From NCBI GenBank assembly GCA_003249015.1, contig QBLS01000010.1, positions 62,001 through 126,000 on the forward strand: a stretch of 64,000 nt of DNA, read 5' to 3'. The notes beneath the pieces are model-generated. The model searched no databases. It was not told the DNA's origin and was given only the letters and a program-made list of their open reading frames with translations. Each line of letters starts with the position of its first letter. Position 1 is the stretch's first letter. Origin of the DNA: Pseudanabaena sp. (GTDB lineage: Bacteria; Cyanobacteriota; Cyanobacteriia; Pseudanabaenales; Pseudanabaenaceae). A program made the translations under genes and the position numbers. Shown one piece after another: positions 56,403 to 64,000 of this stretch.

Positions 56403-56471
56403 TAGGTTTTAAGTCAGCGCAAAGTGCTGTACTCTGTGGGGAAAGCTTTAAAAAGGTGTAAAGCGCGGTAA

Positions 56472-57302
56472 CTAAGAATTTGTAATGTTTTTAGCATCAA
56501 CCATTTTCTTTTTTCTCCGAGAGGCAACAAGCAATCCACCTGCAGCCACCACACCAAAAACAGCTCCTGGCACTGGAACTGGTCTCACATCAACTAGTCT
56601 GAAGGAAACAAGTCGCAAATACTGAATCTTTAATATATTGTCCTGAAAATCTGGATCAAGTGGATCGAAATTTGCACCATTGCTACAGGTAGCTAGTGTG
56701 AACACAGCAACACCAGTAGGAACGCACTCAGGGGGATCAAACAAATTAAAGTCCCCACCATACCGTGCTTCTGGTTCTACTGTGCCATCATAAAAGCCAC
56801 CTGGTGGTGGAGAAACTATAGTTCCCCACTCAACTCCCTTAGTGGGTTGCCCAACTAGTTCTTCATTGAAGTCTAGCGCTGCGCCATTTGTGTTCCAAAT
56901 AATTCCGTCGAAGTCATTTAAGGTGAAGGTTCCATTCCCAATTAATGCATTAGAAACAGTCAGGGTCAGCGACTCTACAACATTAGTAATTGGTGACTTG
57001 CTATTAAAACCTGATGTGTCTTCACCAGTATCTGGGTCAATAATCGGGGTTGTAAAAGGGGCAGGCAGAAATCCAGGATTTGGCAATGCGTTTGGCTTAA
57101 AAGTAATAAGTGCTTCTGCGATCGGGGCTTTCACCCCACGAAGAGCTACGCCTTCCCACCTAGCCTTAAATGTAAGGGAATCGCTAGAACTAAAAGTAAA
57201 ACCCGCAGCCTGAACACTAGAAGGCGATACCAAGCCACATCCTAAAGCAGAAATTCCTAATCCACAGGTAACACTTGCCAGATTCTTAATTAGTCTTTTC
57301 AT
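56472..57302 (-). CDS. Exported protein with PEP-CTERM-like sorting signal
   Basis: The protein has 276 residues. The signal peptide is MKRLIKNLASVTCGLGISAL followed by a cleavage site near VQA-AGF. The mature part is beta-rich with no family I can name (LTFKARWEGVALRGV, LTLTVSNALIGNGTFTLND). The C-terminus has the tripartite PEP-CTERM layout: VRPVPVPGAVFGVVAAGG, a short hydrophobic stretch, then the basic cluster SRRKKK. Unusually, about 11 further residues (MVDAKNITNS) follow the basic cluster. Exosortase/archaeosortase enzymes process such tails; none is encoded in this window. It lies between tpsA and the CHAT gene on the same strand. Confidence 0.8.
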   Translation of the reverse strand: MKRLIKNLASVTCGLGISALGCGLVSPSSVQAAGFTFSSSDSLTFKARWEGVALRGVKAPIAEALITFKPNALPNPGFLPAPFTTPIIDPDTGEDTSGFNSKSPITNVVESLTLTVSNALIGNGTFTLNDFDGIIWNTNGAALDFNEELVGQPTKGVEWGTIVSPPPGGFYDGTVEPEARYGGDFNLFDPPECVPTGVAVFTLATCSNGANFDPLDPDFQDNILKIQYLRLVSFRLVDVRPVPVPGAVFGVVAAGGLLVASRRKKKMVDAKNITNS

Positions 57303-57840
57303 CAGTATTTGACCTCATCAAATTGTTTCTATTGGGTTTAGGCTTAAGCCTTGCGCTTGATATGAGATTGAATCTCTATAACAGTAAAGACAAATCGAAG
57401 TAACACACTTTATTACTGCTAAACAATCAAGGCGTTAAAATCGTGATTCAACCATCCACAATTTCCTAAACAGTAAGTGAAGTAAAGCTAAGATTAAATG
57501 CCATTCAGTCAAGAATTAGAAGTCCGTTTATACCAATTAATAAAAGTTTACAAACACTTCCATTGCAAAAGTGTTGGCACACTTTCGTGAATTAGTATGA
57601 GTTGCTATAACAGAGTTTTTAGCTTTGTCTTTGATGTCTCAGATAGTCTTTAAACAAGTCAAAAGATTAACGATTAGTTAAACAATTTATACAATTATTT
57701 GAACATTTCGATAATGTCTATGCCGTTTTGCACATGCATCATAAATGGATGGCTAAAACTTATACAATCCAAGAATGTTAGGAAAAAGTTAGATAAGAGT
57801 TATAAAAAGTTATATTTTGACTTAAAGTAATAATAAGATT

Positions 57841-57887
57841 TAATACCAACTCAAGCAATGACTACATCATTTCTTGAGTTGGTATTA
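57841..57887. repeat. Palindrome, 15-bp arms, in the 800-bp gap
   Basis: Perfect arms TAATACCAACTCAAG with a 17-nt middle. Confidence 0.75.
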
Positions 57888-57970
57888 AGAAGAAAGCGTA
57901 AAACCTTTATTATCAGAGCTTTGTGTCGCTAATCAAGGTTTTGTGTTCTAAAAATATGGGTTACAGCTAT

Positions 57971-58021
57971 AAAAACTAAACCTGTGGCGCACGCTTCGCG
58001 TGCGCCACAGGTTTAGTTTTT
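57971..58021. terminator. Palindrome after tpsA, 24-bp arms
   Basis: Perfect 24-bp arms with loop TTC, centre GGCGCACGC/GCGTGCGCC, T-run and A-run at the outer ends. It is about 80 bases past the tpsA stop on the minus strand. Confidence 0.8.
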
Positions 58022-58101
58022 AATTTACGAAAGTGTGACCACACTTTTATAAATTTGTATAAGCAGTGAGTGGCGCTTTGCGTGCCACTCTATTACTTCC
58101 A

Positions 58102-61100
58102 TCAATTACATTTAGAGTTGTTAATCAAAAATAAATTTGATAATGGCTGTGAGCTTGCAGATACTAATGAAATTTGTCCCGATTTATCTATAATCCAGCT
58201 TTGTGCTTCCACAATAGCCCCACCAGATTCAATATTTGTTGCGGAAGATTGCTGGCTTTGGTAGCTTGAACCTTGAGTGGAAGTCTTAACTGAACCAATA
58301 TTTTCAAGAATCTGTGCGCTTTGATAGGTATCAGTTGGACTAGGAGGTAAACCACCTCGCCCAGTGATAAAAAACTTATTGTCAATAGCATCGCTAATAC
58401 ATTGCTGGGATAGCAATCTACTAGCATCAGTTACCTCTGCGGGTAGTTCTGAGAGTCCTTTACTGGGGTCAACCCCAGGTGTATTAATTTGTACAGTTCC
58501 ATTCAGTCCAAATTCAGAACTTGCCGTAATGTCACTAAAAGGACTAGGGCGATCGCGAGATTCTAGTCCAAAAATCCCTTGAGTTGTAATGTTGATATTG
58601 CCGCCGCGCCCTCTGAAGGCATTGGCAAAGATATCATTGTTCTCATTAGCAAAAGTAAGTATAAAATTTGCCCCTAGATCGATATTGCCGCCATCACCGT
58701 TATTTCCAGCCGTAGCACTGATTAAACTGCCATTTCTAAGGCGTAGCACATCCTGAACTTGCAGATTAATATTGCCGCCCAACCCATTCGCAGTTTCCGC
58801 CGTAATCGCCCCGCGATCGAGGAATAGAAGTCCTGCAATTAGCAAAATGTTACCCCCGTCACCTGTGCCTAGGCTGCTAACGGAAACTTTAGCTTTATCT
58901 ATAATCCTCACGATCGCAGGATCGATAAAAATATTGCCACCAATCCCTGTGGAATTTAAATCGCTCTCCGCCACAATATCACTGCCTTCGCCAGTTAAGC
59001 TCAAGCGATCGCTAAGAAATAAATTAATATCTCCCGCCTTACCAGATCCCAAGGTAACTGACCTTAATTTTGCTCCACTGCTAATGTCAAGGCTATTGGC
59101 AGTAATATCAATTTTCCCTGCGTCACCTTGCCCTGCCGTTGATGCCGAGATCCTACCTAGATTGCTGAGCGCAACCGATTGCGAATTGACCTTGATAACG
59201 CCACCATTGCCGATCGCATTGGAATTGACCGACCCGAAGATGCCGCTAAAAGTATCAGTACCGCCAAAAGTGCCAGTGCCATTGATCGCTAGGTTTTGAG
59301 TGGTGACATTGATCGCTCCACCATTGCCTTGACCATTTACACCAGAATTAACTTGGCTTCCATTAGCAATCAGCAAATCATTTGCCGTAACGTTTATATT
59401 CCCTGCTGTTCCCTTGCCATCGAGACCGATACTCGCCGAAATCAAACTGCGATCGAATCTAGCATTATCACTAATATTTAAACTAATATTTCCCGCCGTA
59501 CCGACACCATTGACATCAGAGGTGATGCGGGACTGATTTTGAATTAAAAAATTGGGAGTGGTGAATGTGATGGAACCGCCTAGACCCTCGCCGCCAGATA
59601 TTAAGGAACTAACAATCCCGTTATCGATTTCCACCTTTTCAGTAGCCGTAATATTGAGATTTCCACCTTCGCCAAATCCCAATAACTGCGTTCCGATCTG
59701 TCCTCCATCGGCGATCGCCAAGGTTCTCGTTTGAATCTCAATGGGATTACCCATGGCATTAGCAGAATTGGCAATCTGACTGAGGAGCGCCGACCTTGCT
59801 CCGCTAATATTTACTGAGTCGCTACTAATGGTGATTTTACCTGCGTTGCCTGTGCCTTGGGTATTGGCTGAGACACGAGCGCCATTGAGAATGGACAGAT
59901 CCCTAGATTGAATTGTGATATTGCCACTGTTACCCGATGCATTGGGTAGTACTGCACTGAGAACACCTGTAAAAGCATTGTCGATCGCGCCTTCTAACTT
60001 GACATCACCATTAATAATGTTAAGAGTGATATTGCCAGCATTGGCGGCTCCTGCGGTACTGGTCACAACTTGCGAAGTAAAGGTATCGGAGTTAACTAAG
60101 TTTAGAGAACTTCCTTTAATATTAATGTTGCCGCTAGCGCCTGTACTGGTTGGTGAGTTGCTGGCACTAGATAGTTGTAAACCTCTTGCAGCGATCGCGC
60201 CATTGCTCACCAGATTGATATTGCCACCCAAGTTAGTACCATCAGCCCGAATCTGAAGGTTGTCTCCTAGATTGATCGCTCTATTCGCAATTACAGTGAT
60301 GTCTCCACCATTAGAATTTGGGGCAATGGAAGAAGTAATGATGGATTGATTGCCATTGATATTTACATCTCGCCGAGAATCTATATACAGAGCGCCACCA
60401 TCCCCTGAAAAGCCAAGTATATCGATGCCTGCTCTAATTCCTAAAAAGTCAGGTTGGCGCGAAAAAAGCCCAACTCCAGTCACAGTGATATCTTCAGCCT
60501 CACGGGATAAATCTGGTTCGTAGTTATTAGTCAATAGAACTAATCCACTCGGCGCATTGCTAGGTGCAGAAATAGCCACATTGCCGATTTCAATGCTGTT
60601 GCCAGTAGCGGCAAAGTCAGTACTGGGTCGAGCTACAAAAGTACCGCTAAGATTAGAAAAGCAATTGGCTGTTAGTTGACTACAACTAACGCGGTTTGTG
60701 GAAGTTGTACCAGTCACGCCTGTGGTTGCGATCTTGTCGGCTCTTACTCCTGCACGAATATCTAAAGTTGGTTGAGTACGTCCATTGATAGTTATCGATC
60801 TACTGCCATCAGAGAGCGGAACTTCGGCAAGATCGGGATTACTGGTGGGGTTGATAGAGCGATTGACCGTAGCAGTGTCAGCGGTTTCGATATTGGTAAT
60901 TAAAACTGAATCTACTGTTACTTTGCCGCCTGCGATGATATGGAGCGATCGCCCTGTATAAACACCAAAAGTAACATCTCCAAGGGAGCGGATAATTGGG
61001 TCAATGGGACTATCGAGGTTGCCAATTTTTCCGTCAAGTTGCTCAATCTTAAAATTGCCACCTGAATAGTAATGGGCATCGCCGATCGCAGTGTTATTGG

Positions 61101-62007
61101 AACGCAGGGTTAGATCACTACCCGCATAAAAGCCACTGTCAGCACTATTGAGCGCAAAAATATCAATTAGGCGATCGCCCTGCACGGTAAGACGACCACC
61201 CGCATCAGCAATAAAAGGACGCTCAATGCTATCCCTGACCGTGAGAGTATCCTGAGCCTGTAGGGTCAAATCCCCTGCTGTGGCAATTTGGCTGTCCTTT
61301 AAAACTAGATTTCTTGCTGCGGTGAAAGTTGCGGTTTTTGCGATCGCCTCGCGTACTTCCACATCTCCAGAAATTGACTGCACGCGCAAATTGCCCTGAG
61401 TAGCAGCAAGGCTGCCAGTACTAGCGATCGCACCTCCTGATAATGTCAAATCTCTATTAGTACGAAGATTCCCAGAGTTTGTGATCTGAGCTTGCTGTTC
61501 CTTCCCATACTGCAAACCCACGGGAGTATTAATCGTCAATAGTGTCGGTGATTGGGGATTAGTAGCGCTAAATTCCTGCCCATCGGCAAACTTGATGCTG
61601 TTAGCTGTGGAAGCCGTAAAAGATCCACCTAGTTCCAAACGAGCATTTTCCCCAAACACAATTCCATTAGGGTTAATCAGCCATAAATTTGCTTGACCAT
61701 TTGCCTTAATCAAGCCATCAATATCAGAAATAGATTTGCCAGTGACGCGACCGATGATATTAAGTGTTTCAACGCGGTTATTAAAATAAGCTGTATTGCC
61801 TGTCGGTAAGGAAAACTGCTGAAAACTATGAAATTGATTGCCATTCAGTTCCGTACCGCCTGTGATGGTAAAAGTTTTACCCACATTTGTAATGACTGTG
61901 TTAACTGGTAAGGTTTGATCCCCAACTATTTGGGCTTGGCTTGGTGCTATGGCAATAAAGACTGAGGAAATTAGCGCAGTACTGAATTTGAAAACAGCAT
62001 TACTCAT
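58102..62007 (-). CDS. TpsA-type filamentous haemagglutinin (TPS-domain) exoprotein
   Basis: The protein has 1,301 residues. The signal peptide is FSTALISSVFIAIAPSQAQ. The TPS secretion domain (about 25-150) has NQFHSFQQFSLPTGNTAYF, the NPNG motif in LWLINPNGIVFGENARL, and LGGSFTASTANSIKF. The rest is a long right-handed beta-helix with irregular Gly/Asn-rich units (for example GNAGKITISSDSVNISGA). A two-cysteine end region (QQCISDAI and NNSKCN) is typical of cyanobacterial TpsA proteins. It is exported across the outer membrane by TpsB, probably the one at 51524-53290. It could be an adhesin or structural surface fibre; the sequence does not decide. Confidence 0.93.
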   Translation of the reverse strand: MSNAVFKFSTALISSVFIAIAPSQAQIVGDQTLPVNTVITNVGKTFTITGGTELNGNQFHSFQQFSLPTGNTAYFNNRVETLNIIGRVTGKSISDIDGLIKANGQANLWLINPNGIVFGENARLELGGSFTASTANSIKFADGQEFSATNPQSPTLLTINTPVGLQYGKEQQAQITNSGNLRTNRDLTLSGGAIASTGSLAATQGNLRVQSISGDVEVREAIAKTATFTAARNLVLKDSQIATAGDLTLQAQDTLTVRDSIERPFIADAGGRLTVQGDRLIDIFALNSADSGFYAGSDLTLRSNNTAIGDAHYYSGGNFKIEQLDGKIGNLDSPIDPIIRSLGDVTFGVYTGRSLHIIAGGKVTVDSVLITNIETADTATVNRSINPTSNPDLAEVPLSDGSRSITINGRTQPTLDIRAGVRADKIATTGVTGTTSTNRVSCSQLTANCFSNLSGTFVARPSTDFAATGNSIEIGNVAISAPSNAPSGLVLLTNNYEPDLSREAEDITVTGVGLFSRQPDFLGIRAGIDILGFSGDGGALYIDSRRDVNINGNQSIITSSIAPNSNGGDITVIANRAINLGDNLQIRADGTNLGGNINLVSNGAIAARGLQLSSASNSPTSTGASGNINIKGSSLNLVNSDTFTSQVVTSTAGAANAGNITLNIINGDVKLEGAIDNAFTGVLSAVLPNASGNSGNITIQSRDLSILNGARVSANTQGTGNAGKITISSDSVNISGARSALLSQIANSANAMGNPIEIQTRTLAIADGGQIGTQLLGFGEGGNLNITATEKVEIDNGIVSSLISGGEGLGGSITFTTPNFLIQNQSRITSDVNGVGTAGNISLNISDNARFDRSLISASIGLDGKGTAGNINVTANDLLIANGSQVNSGVNGQGNGGAINVTTQNLAINGTGTFGGTDTFSGIFGSVNSNAIGNGGVIKVNSQSVALSNLGRISASTAGQGDAGKIDITANSLDISSGAKLRSVTLGSGKAGDINLFLSDRLSLTGEGSDIVAESDLNSTGIGGNIFIDPAIVRIIDKAKVSVSSLGTGDGGNILLIAGLLFLDRGAITAETANGLGGNINLQVQDVLRLRNGSLISATAGNNGDGGNIDLGANFILTFANENNDIFANAFRGRGGNINITTQGIFGLESRDRPSPFSDITASSEFGLNGTVQINTPGVDPSKGLSELPAEVTDASRLLSQQCISDAIDNKFFITGRGGLPPSPTDTYQSAQILENIGSVKTSTQGSSYQSQQSSATNIESGGAIVEAQSWIIDKSGQISLVSASSQPLSNLFLINNSKCN

Positions 62008-62368
62008 GGGGAAAACTCTTTGCTAGCGACAGCAGTAGATAAACGAAATGCAGCGCTTTGCGCTGACTTAAAACCCAAAAATATTTTCTCAAGTGGTACA
62101 AAGTACTACTTGAGAAAATATTTTTATATTACTCAAAGCCTTAATTGGTTGTAAGGCTGCGCTGCAATTTAGCATTTTGCTTGCGCTGCCATAACCTTAA
62201 CCAACAACAGCTCGGTGATGCTTGAGTCATTTAGCGGATAGGGCAGGGTAATTCATTTAATTAGCTTAAAAGTCACTTAATGATGACAAGAACCTTTCTA
62301 TCCTTATGTAATGAGGTAACTGAAGTTGTAAGGTTATTTAAACATTTTAAGATGAGTTGAGGCGTTAA
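62008..62368. other. Divergent intergenic region tpsA/argB
   Basis: It contains a palindrome (62077-62125) and AT-rich promoter sequence for both genes. A CAGCGCTTTGCGCTGA short hairpin lies at 62051-62066. I found no convincing ORF. A search by eye for an NtcA site (GTA-N8-TAC) before argB gave only a partial match. Confidence 0.55.
62077..62125. repeat. Palindrome between tpsA and argB
   Basis: 18-bp arms AAAAATATTTTCTCAAGT with an inner GTAC-AAA-GTAC stem and one mismatch. It lies between divergent starts, not at a gene end. Confidence 0.75.
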
Positions 62369-63238
62369 ATGCTAACAGACAGCGATCGCGTTCAGGTTTT
62401 GAGTGAAGCTTTGCCCTATATGCAGCTATTTTCAGGGCGAACCATTGTTGTCAAATATGGTGGTGCAGCAATGAAAGAGGAAAACCTGCGTCAAGACGTG
62501 ATCCGAGATGTTGTCACGATGTCTTTCATGGGGCTACGTCCTGTGCTTGTTCATGGCGGGGGGCCTGAAATTAATACATGGCTCACTAAACTAAATATCG
62601 AACCACAGTTCATCAATGGTCTGCGTGTCACCGATGCTGCCACCATGGAGGTAGTGGAGATGGTATTGGTCGGTCGCGTCAACAAGCAAATTGTAGAAAT
62701 GATTAACCTCGCGGGTGGTTCTGGCGTTGGTCTGTGCGGCAAAGATGGTAACTTAATCCGCGCTCGTCCTCAAGGTAATGAACAGATCGGATTTGTGGGC
62801 GAAGTCAGCGGCATTAACATTGGACTGCTATCGACCCTACTGGAGGCGGGGCATATCCCTGTGGTTTCCAGTGTAGCGACTGATGAAACTGGTCAATCCT
62901 ACAATATCAATGCTGATACGGTTGCGGGTGAACTTGCGGCGGCGCTAGGAGCAGAAAAATTAATTTTGCTGACTGATATCGCAGGTATTCTCCATGATTA
63001 CAAAGATCCCAGCACGCTTTACCGTAGTTTGACGATTCAAAAGGCGCGGGAGTTGATGAACTCAAATGTGGTCAGTGGCGGCATGATCCCTAAAGTACAA
63101 TGCTGTGTGCGATCGCTAGCTCAAGGCGTGAAGGCGGCGCATATTGTCGATGGTCGTGTGCCTCACTCACTGCTGCTTGAAATTTTCACTAATAGTGGAG
63201 TCGGCTCAATGATTGTCGCTTCAGAATCTGTCCTTTAA
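62369..63238 (+). CDS. argB: Acetylglutamate kinase
   Basis: The protein has 289 residues, the standard cyanobacterial length. It phosphorylates N-acetylglutamate, the regulated step of arginine synthesis. Signatures are [11 protein letters not shown] (ATP phosphate site), [13 protein letters not shown] and [15 protein letters not shown]. In cyanobacteria the enzyme is controlled by arginine and by the PII protein GlnB, which binds the C-terminal region (family knowledge). It stands alone and is followed by two palindromes. Confidence 0.97.
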   Translation: MLTDSDRVQVLSEALPYMQLFSGRTIVVKYGGAAMKEENLRQDVIRDVVTMSFMGLRPVLVHGGGPEINTWLTKLNIEPQFINGLRVTDAATMEVVEMVLVGRVNKQIVEMINLAGGSGVGLCGKDGNLIRARPQGNEQIGFVGEVSGINIGLLSTLLEAGHIPVVSSVATDETGQSYNINADTVAGELAAALGAEKLILLTDIAGILHDYKDPSTLYRSLTIQKARELMNSNVVSGGMIPKVQCCVRSLAQGVKAAHIVDGRVPHSLLLEIFTNSGVGSMIVASESVL

Positions 63239-63243
63239 AACTC

Positions 63244-63345
63244 AAGCAGTGATTGGCATTGCTTTGCGCTGCCAATCACTGCTTAATTCTGGGTAATTAG
63301 TAAAGTTTTTTTACATCTAGAAATGGTGCAACCATTTCTAGATGT
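63244..63345 (+). terminator. Two palindromes after argB
   Basis: 63244-63284 has 14-bp arms AAGCAGTGATTGGC. 63313-63345 has 15-bp arms ACATCTAGAAATGGT with loop GCA. They lie just after the argB stop. Confidence 0.7.
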
Positions 63346-63428
63346 GGTGTAAATCACATTTTTAAGTTTTGGGATACAGTAACAGCAGCTATCAGCTTTG
63401 AAAGAAAATTCTAGGGAGAGTAGAAATT

Positions 63429-64000
63429 ATGGCTGACGATCCAGATATTTCTGAAAATACTCAATCTGATCAGGCTTCAGATCCTCCTGCCTCAGCTCGG
63501 TATGCAGGTTCTAAACTAAGGCTGTTTTCTAGAGTCAAGATCCCAAGGGTAAGGCTGCCGCAATTTAGGTCATTTCGTCATGGCGATAGGAATTTAGACA
63601 CCTCAACCCGAAGAGAAAGCTTTTTATGGCTATGGTTGCTAGTAATTTTGGTGAGCTATACCTGCATTGGCTACTTTCTCTCTGTATTGCTAACGATTCC
63701 CGACAAAAAAAATCTTGCGATCGCTGGTTTTGTGATTGTGGGACTACTGCCTACAATTACTGCCTTCGCCGACTTTGCCCTGATCAAGTGGGGTTATCTA
63801 ATGAGCGGATTTTTGATTGTCGGCGGTTTGATTTTTTTGGCAAGTGTGCAGTTTTATCTGACGGTCTTAGCGATCATTGCGTGGATTGGAATTACCCTAA
63901 TAGCCTTTGTTGGCGACGATCTACTTAAAAGAAATAATAAATTAGTAGCGGCGATCGCGATGATTACGGCTCCATGCTTGGTGGGTTTAGGAATCGGTTG
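63429..64000 (+). CDS. Integral membrane protein of unknown function, 5' part
   Basis: The reading frame opens at ATG 63429 (MADDPDISENTQSDQA), with AGGGAGAG just upstream, and runs off the window after about 190 codons. The N-terminal 55 residues are polar, then basic (RVKIPRVRLPQFRSFRHG). Four to five membrane helices follow (FLWLWLLVILVSYTCIGYFL, LAIAGFVIVGLLPTITAFA, YLMSGFLIVGGLIFLASVQF). I do not recognise the family from this part. Confidence 0.8.
   Translation, partial: MADDPDISENTQSDQASDPPASARYAGSKLRLFSRVKIPRVRLPQFRSFRHGDRNLDTSTRRESFLWLWLLVILVSYTCIGYFLSVLLTIPDKKNLAIAGFVIVGLLPTITAFADFALIKWGYLMSGFLIVGGLIFLASVQFYLTVLAIIAWIGITLIAFVGDDLLKRNNKLVAAIAMITAPCLVGLGIG

Larger units (their letters stand above)
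56142..56471. other. Intergenic region with two long palindromes
   Basis: It holds palindromes 56293-56341 and 56356-56402 back to back. The rest is AT-rich and probably the promoter of the CHAT gene. No ORF is supported. Confidence 0.6.
57303..58101. other. 800-bp gap with two palindromes and mirrored short repeats
   Basis: This is the longest gap in the window and has no supported ORF. It contains palindromes 57841-57887 and 57971-58021. A motif near 57573-57600 (AAAGTGTTGGCACACTTTCG followed by TGAATTA) recurs in reverse complement at about 58025-58050, so the region is flanked by inverted copies of a short element. AT content is high in the 57650-57840 part, which likely contains promoter or leader sequence of the PEP-CTERM gene. 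Confidence 0.6.

Noticed and set aside
62280-62368. NtcA binding site before argB
   Set aside because: Only GTA with a TGT at the right spacing was found, not GTA-N8-TAC.
1-64000. CRISPR array, tRNA/rRNA genes, insertion sequence or prophage
   Set aside because: No evenly spaced direct repeats, no tRNA-like cloverleaf that I could read on either strand, and no transposase, integrase or phage structural gene.

Overview
This window looks like the chromosome of a cyanobacterium, probably a filamentous Pseudanabaena-type species (the genus is inference). The evidence seen is the very frequent HIP1 octamer GCGATCGC, genes for chlorophyll and phycobilin synthesis (chlD, pcyA), a COP23-domain protein, a Pil/Pix-type phototaxis chemotaxis operon, and CHAT/two-partner-secretion proteins of cyanobacterial type. 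I found no rRNA, tRNA, CRISPR array, integrase or transposase.

Layout. 1-5.3 kb: the end of an M20 amidohydrolase, an orphan Cas4/RecB-like nuclease, and a nucleotide-translocase-like 12-TM/HEAT protein followed 3 bases later by a cyclic-nucleotide-binding protein. 5.3-13 kb: a cobalamin district with cobL (cbiET), an O-methyltransferase, a cobalamin riboswitch in front of hupE, then cobW and the overlapping run cobG-cobH-cobI. 13-20 kb: housekeeping genes pcyA, a SulP transporter, a COP23 protein, an aminotransferase and pgk. 20.7-25.2 kb: a 1,497-residue acidic, membrane-anchored pentapeptide-repeat protein. 25.3-27.8 kb: a small accessory block with an ABC-type ATPase and an RloB (TOPRIM-like) protein resembling AbiL-type phage defence, next to a DUF29 gene. 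27.9-31.8 kb: chlD and recN.

31.8-41.2 kb, minus strand: a chemotaxis operon in the order CheY, CheW, MCP, CheA-REC. The 1,952-residue hybrid kinase has about 1,000 residues of acidic linker, and the receptor senses through a cytoplasmic TPR end. 41.9-50.1 kb: comM, small conserved proteins, a cysK-nudix-TPR operon, a universal stress protein, a 2Fe-2S ferredoxin-like protein, tatD, sbcD and a TPR protein. 50.3-62 kb, all minus strand: a surface/secretion district with a TpsA exoprotein, a PEP-CTERM-like protein, a TPR-CHAT protease, the TpsB outer-membrane transporter and a membrane protein. 62.4-64 kb: argB and the start of an integral membrane protein.

Across the window most gene ends carry long, near-perfect palindromes (arms 9-28 bp, usually a 3-nt loop). 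Many share a GGCGGCGC-NNN-GCGCCGCC centre but have different outer arms. A second family, built on the 20-mer GGCTTCGACTTCGCTCAGCC, occurs four times, once inside the cobG coding sequence. The most interesting items are the ATPase/RloB block, the TPS-CHAT-PEP-CTERM cluster, the acidic linkers with recurring short motifs, the repeats translated inside cobG, and the palindrome family.
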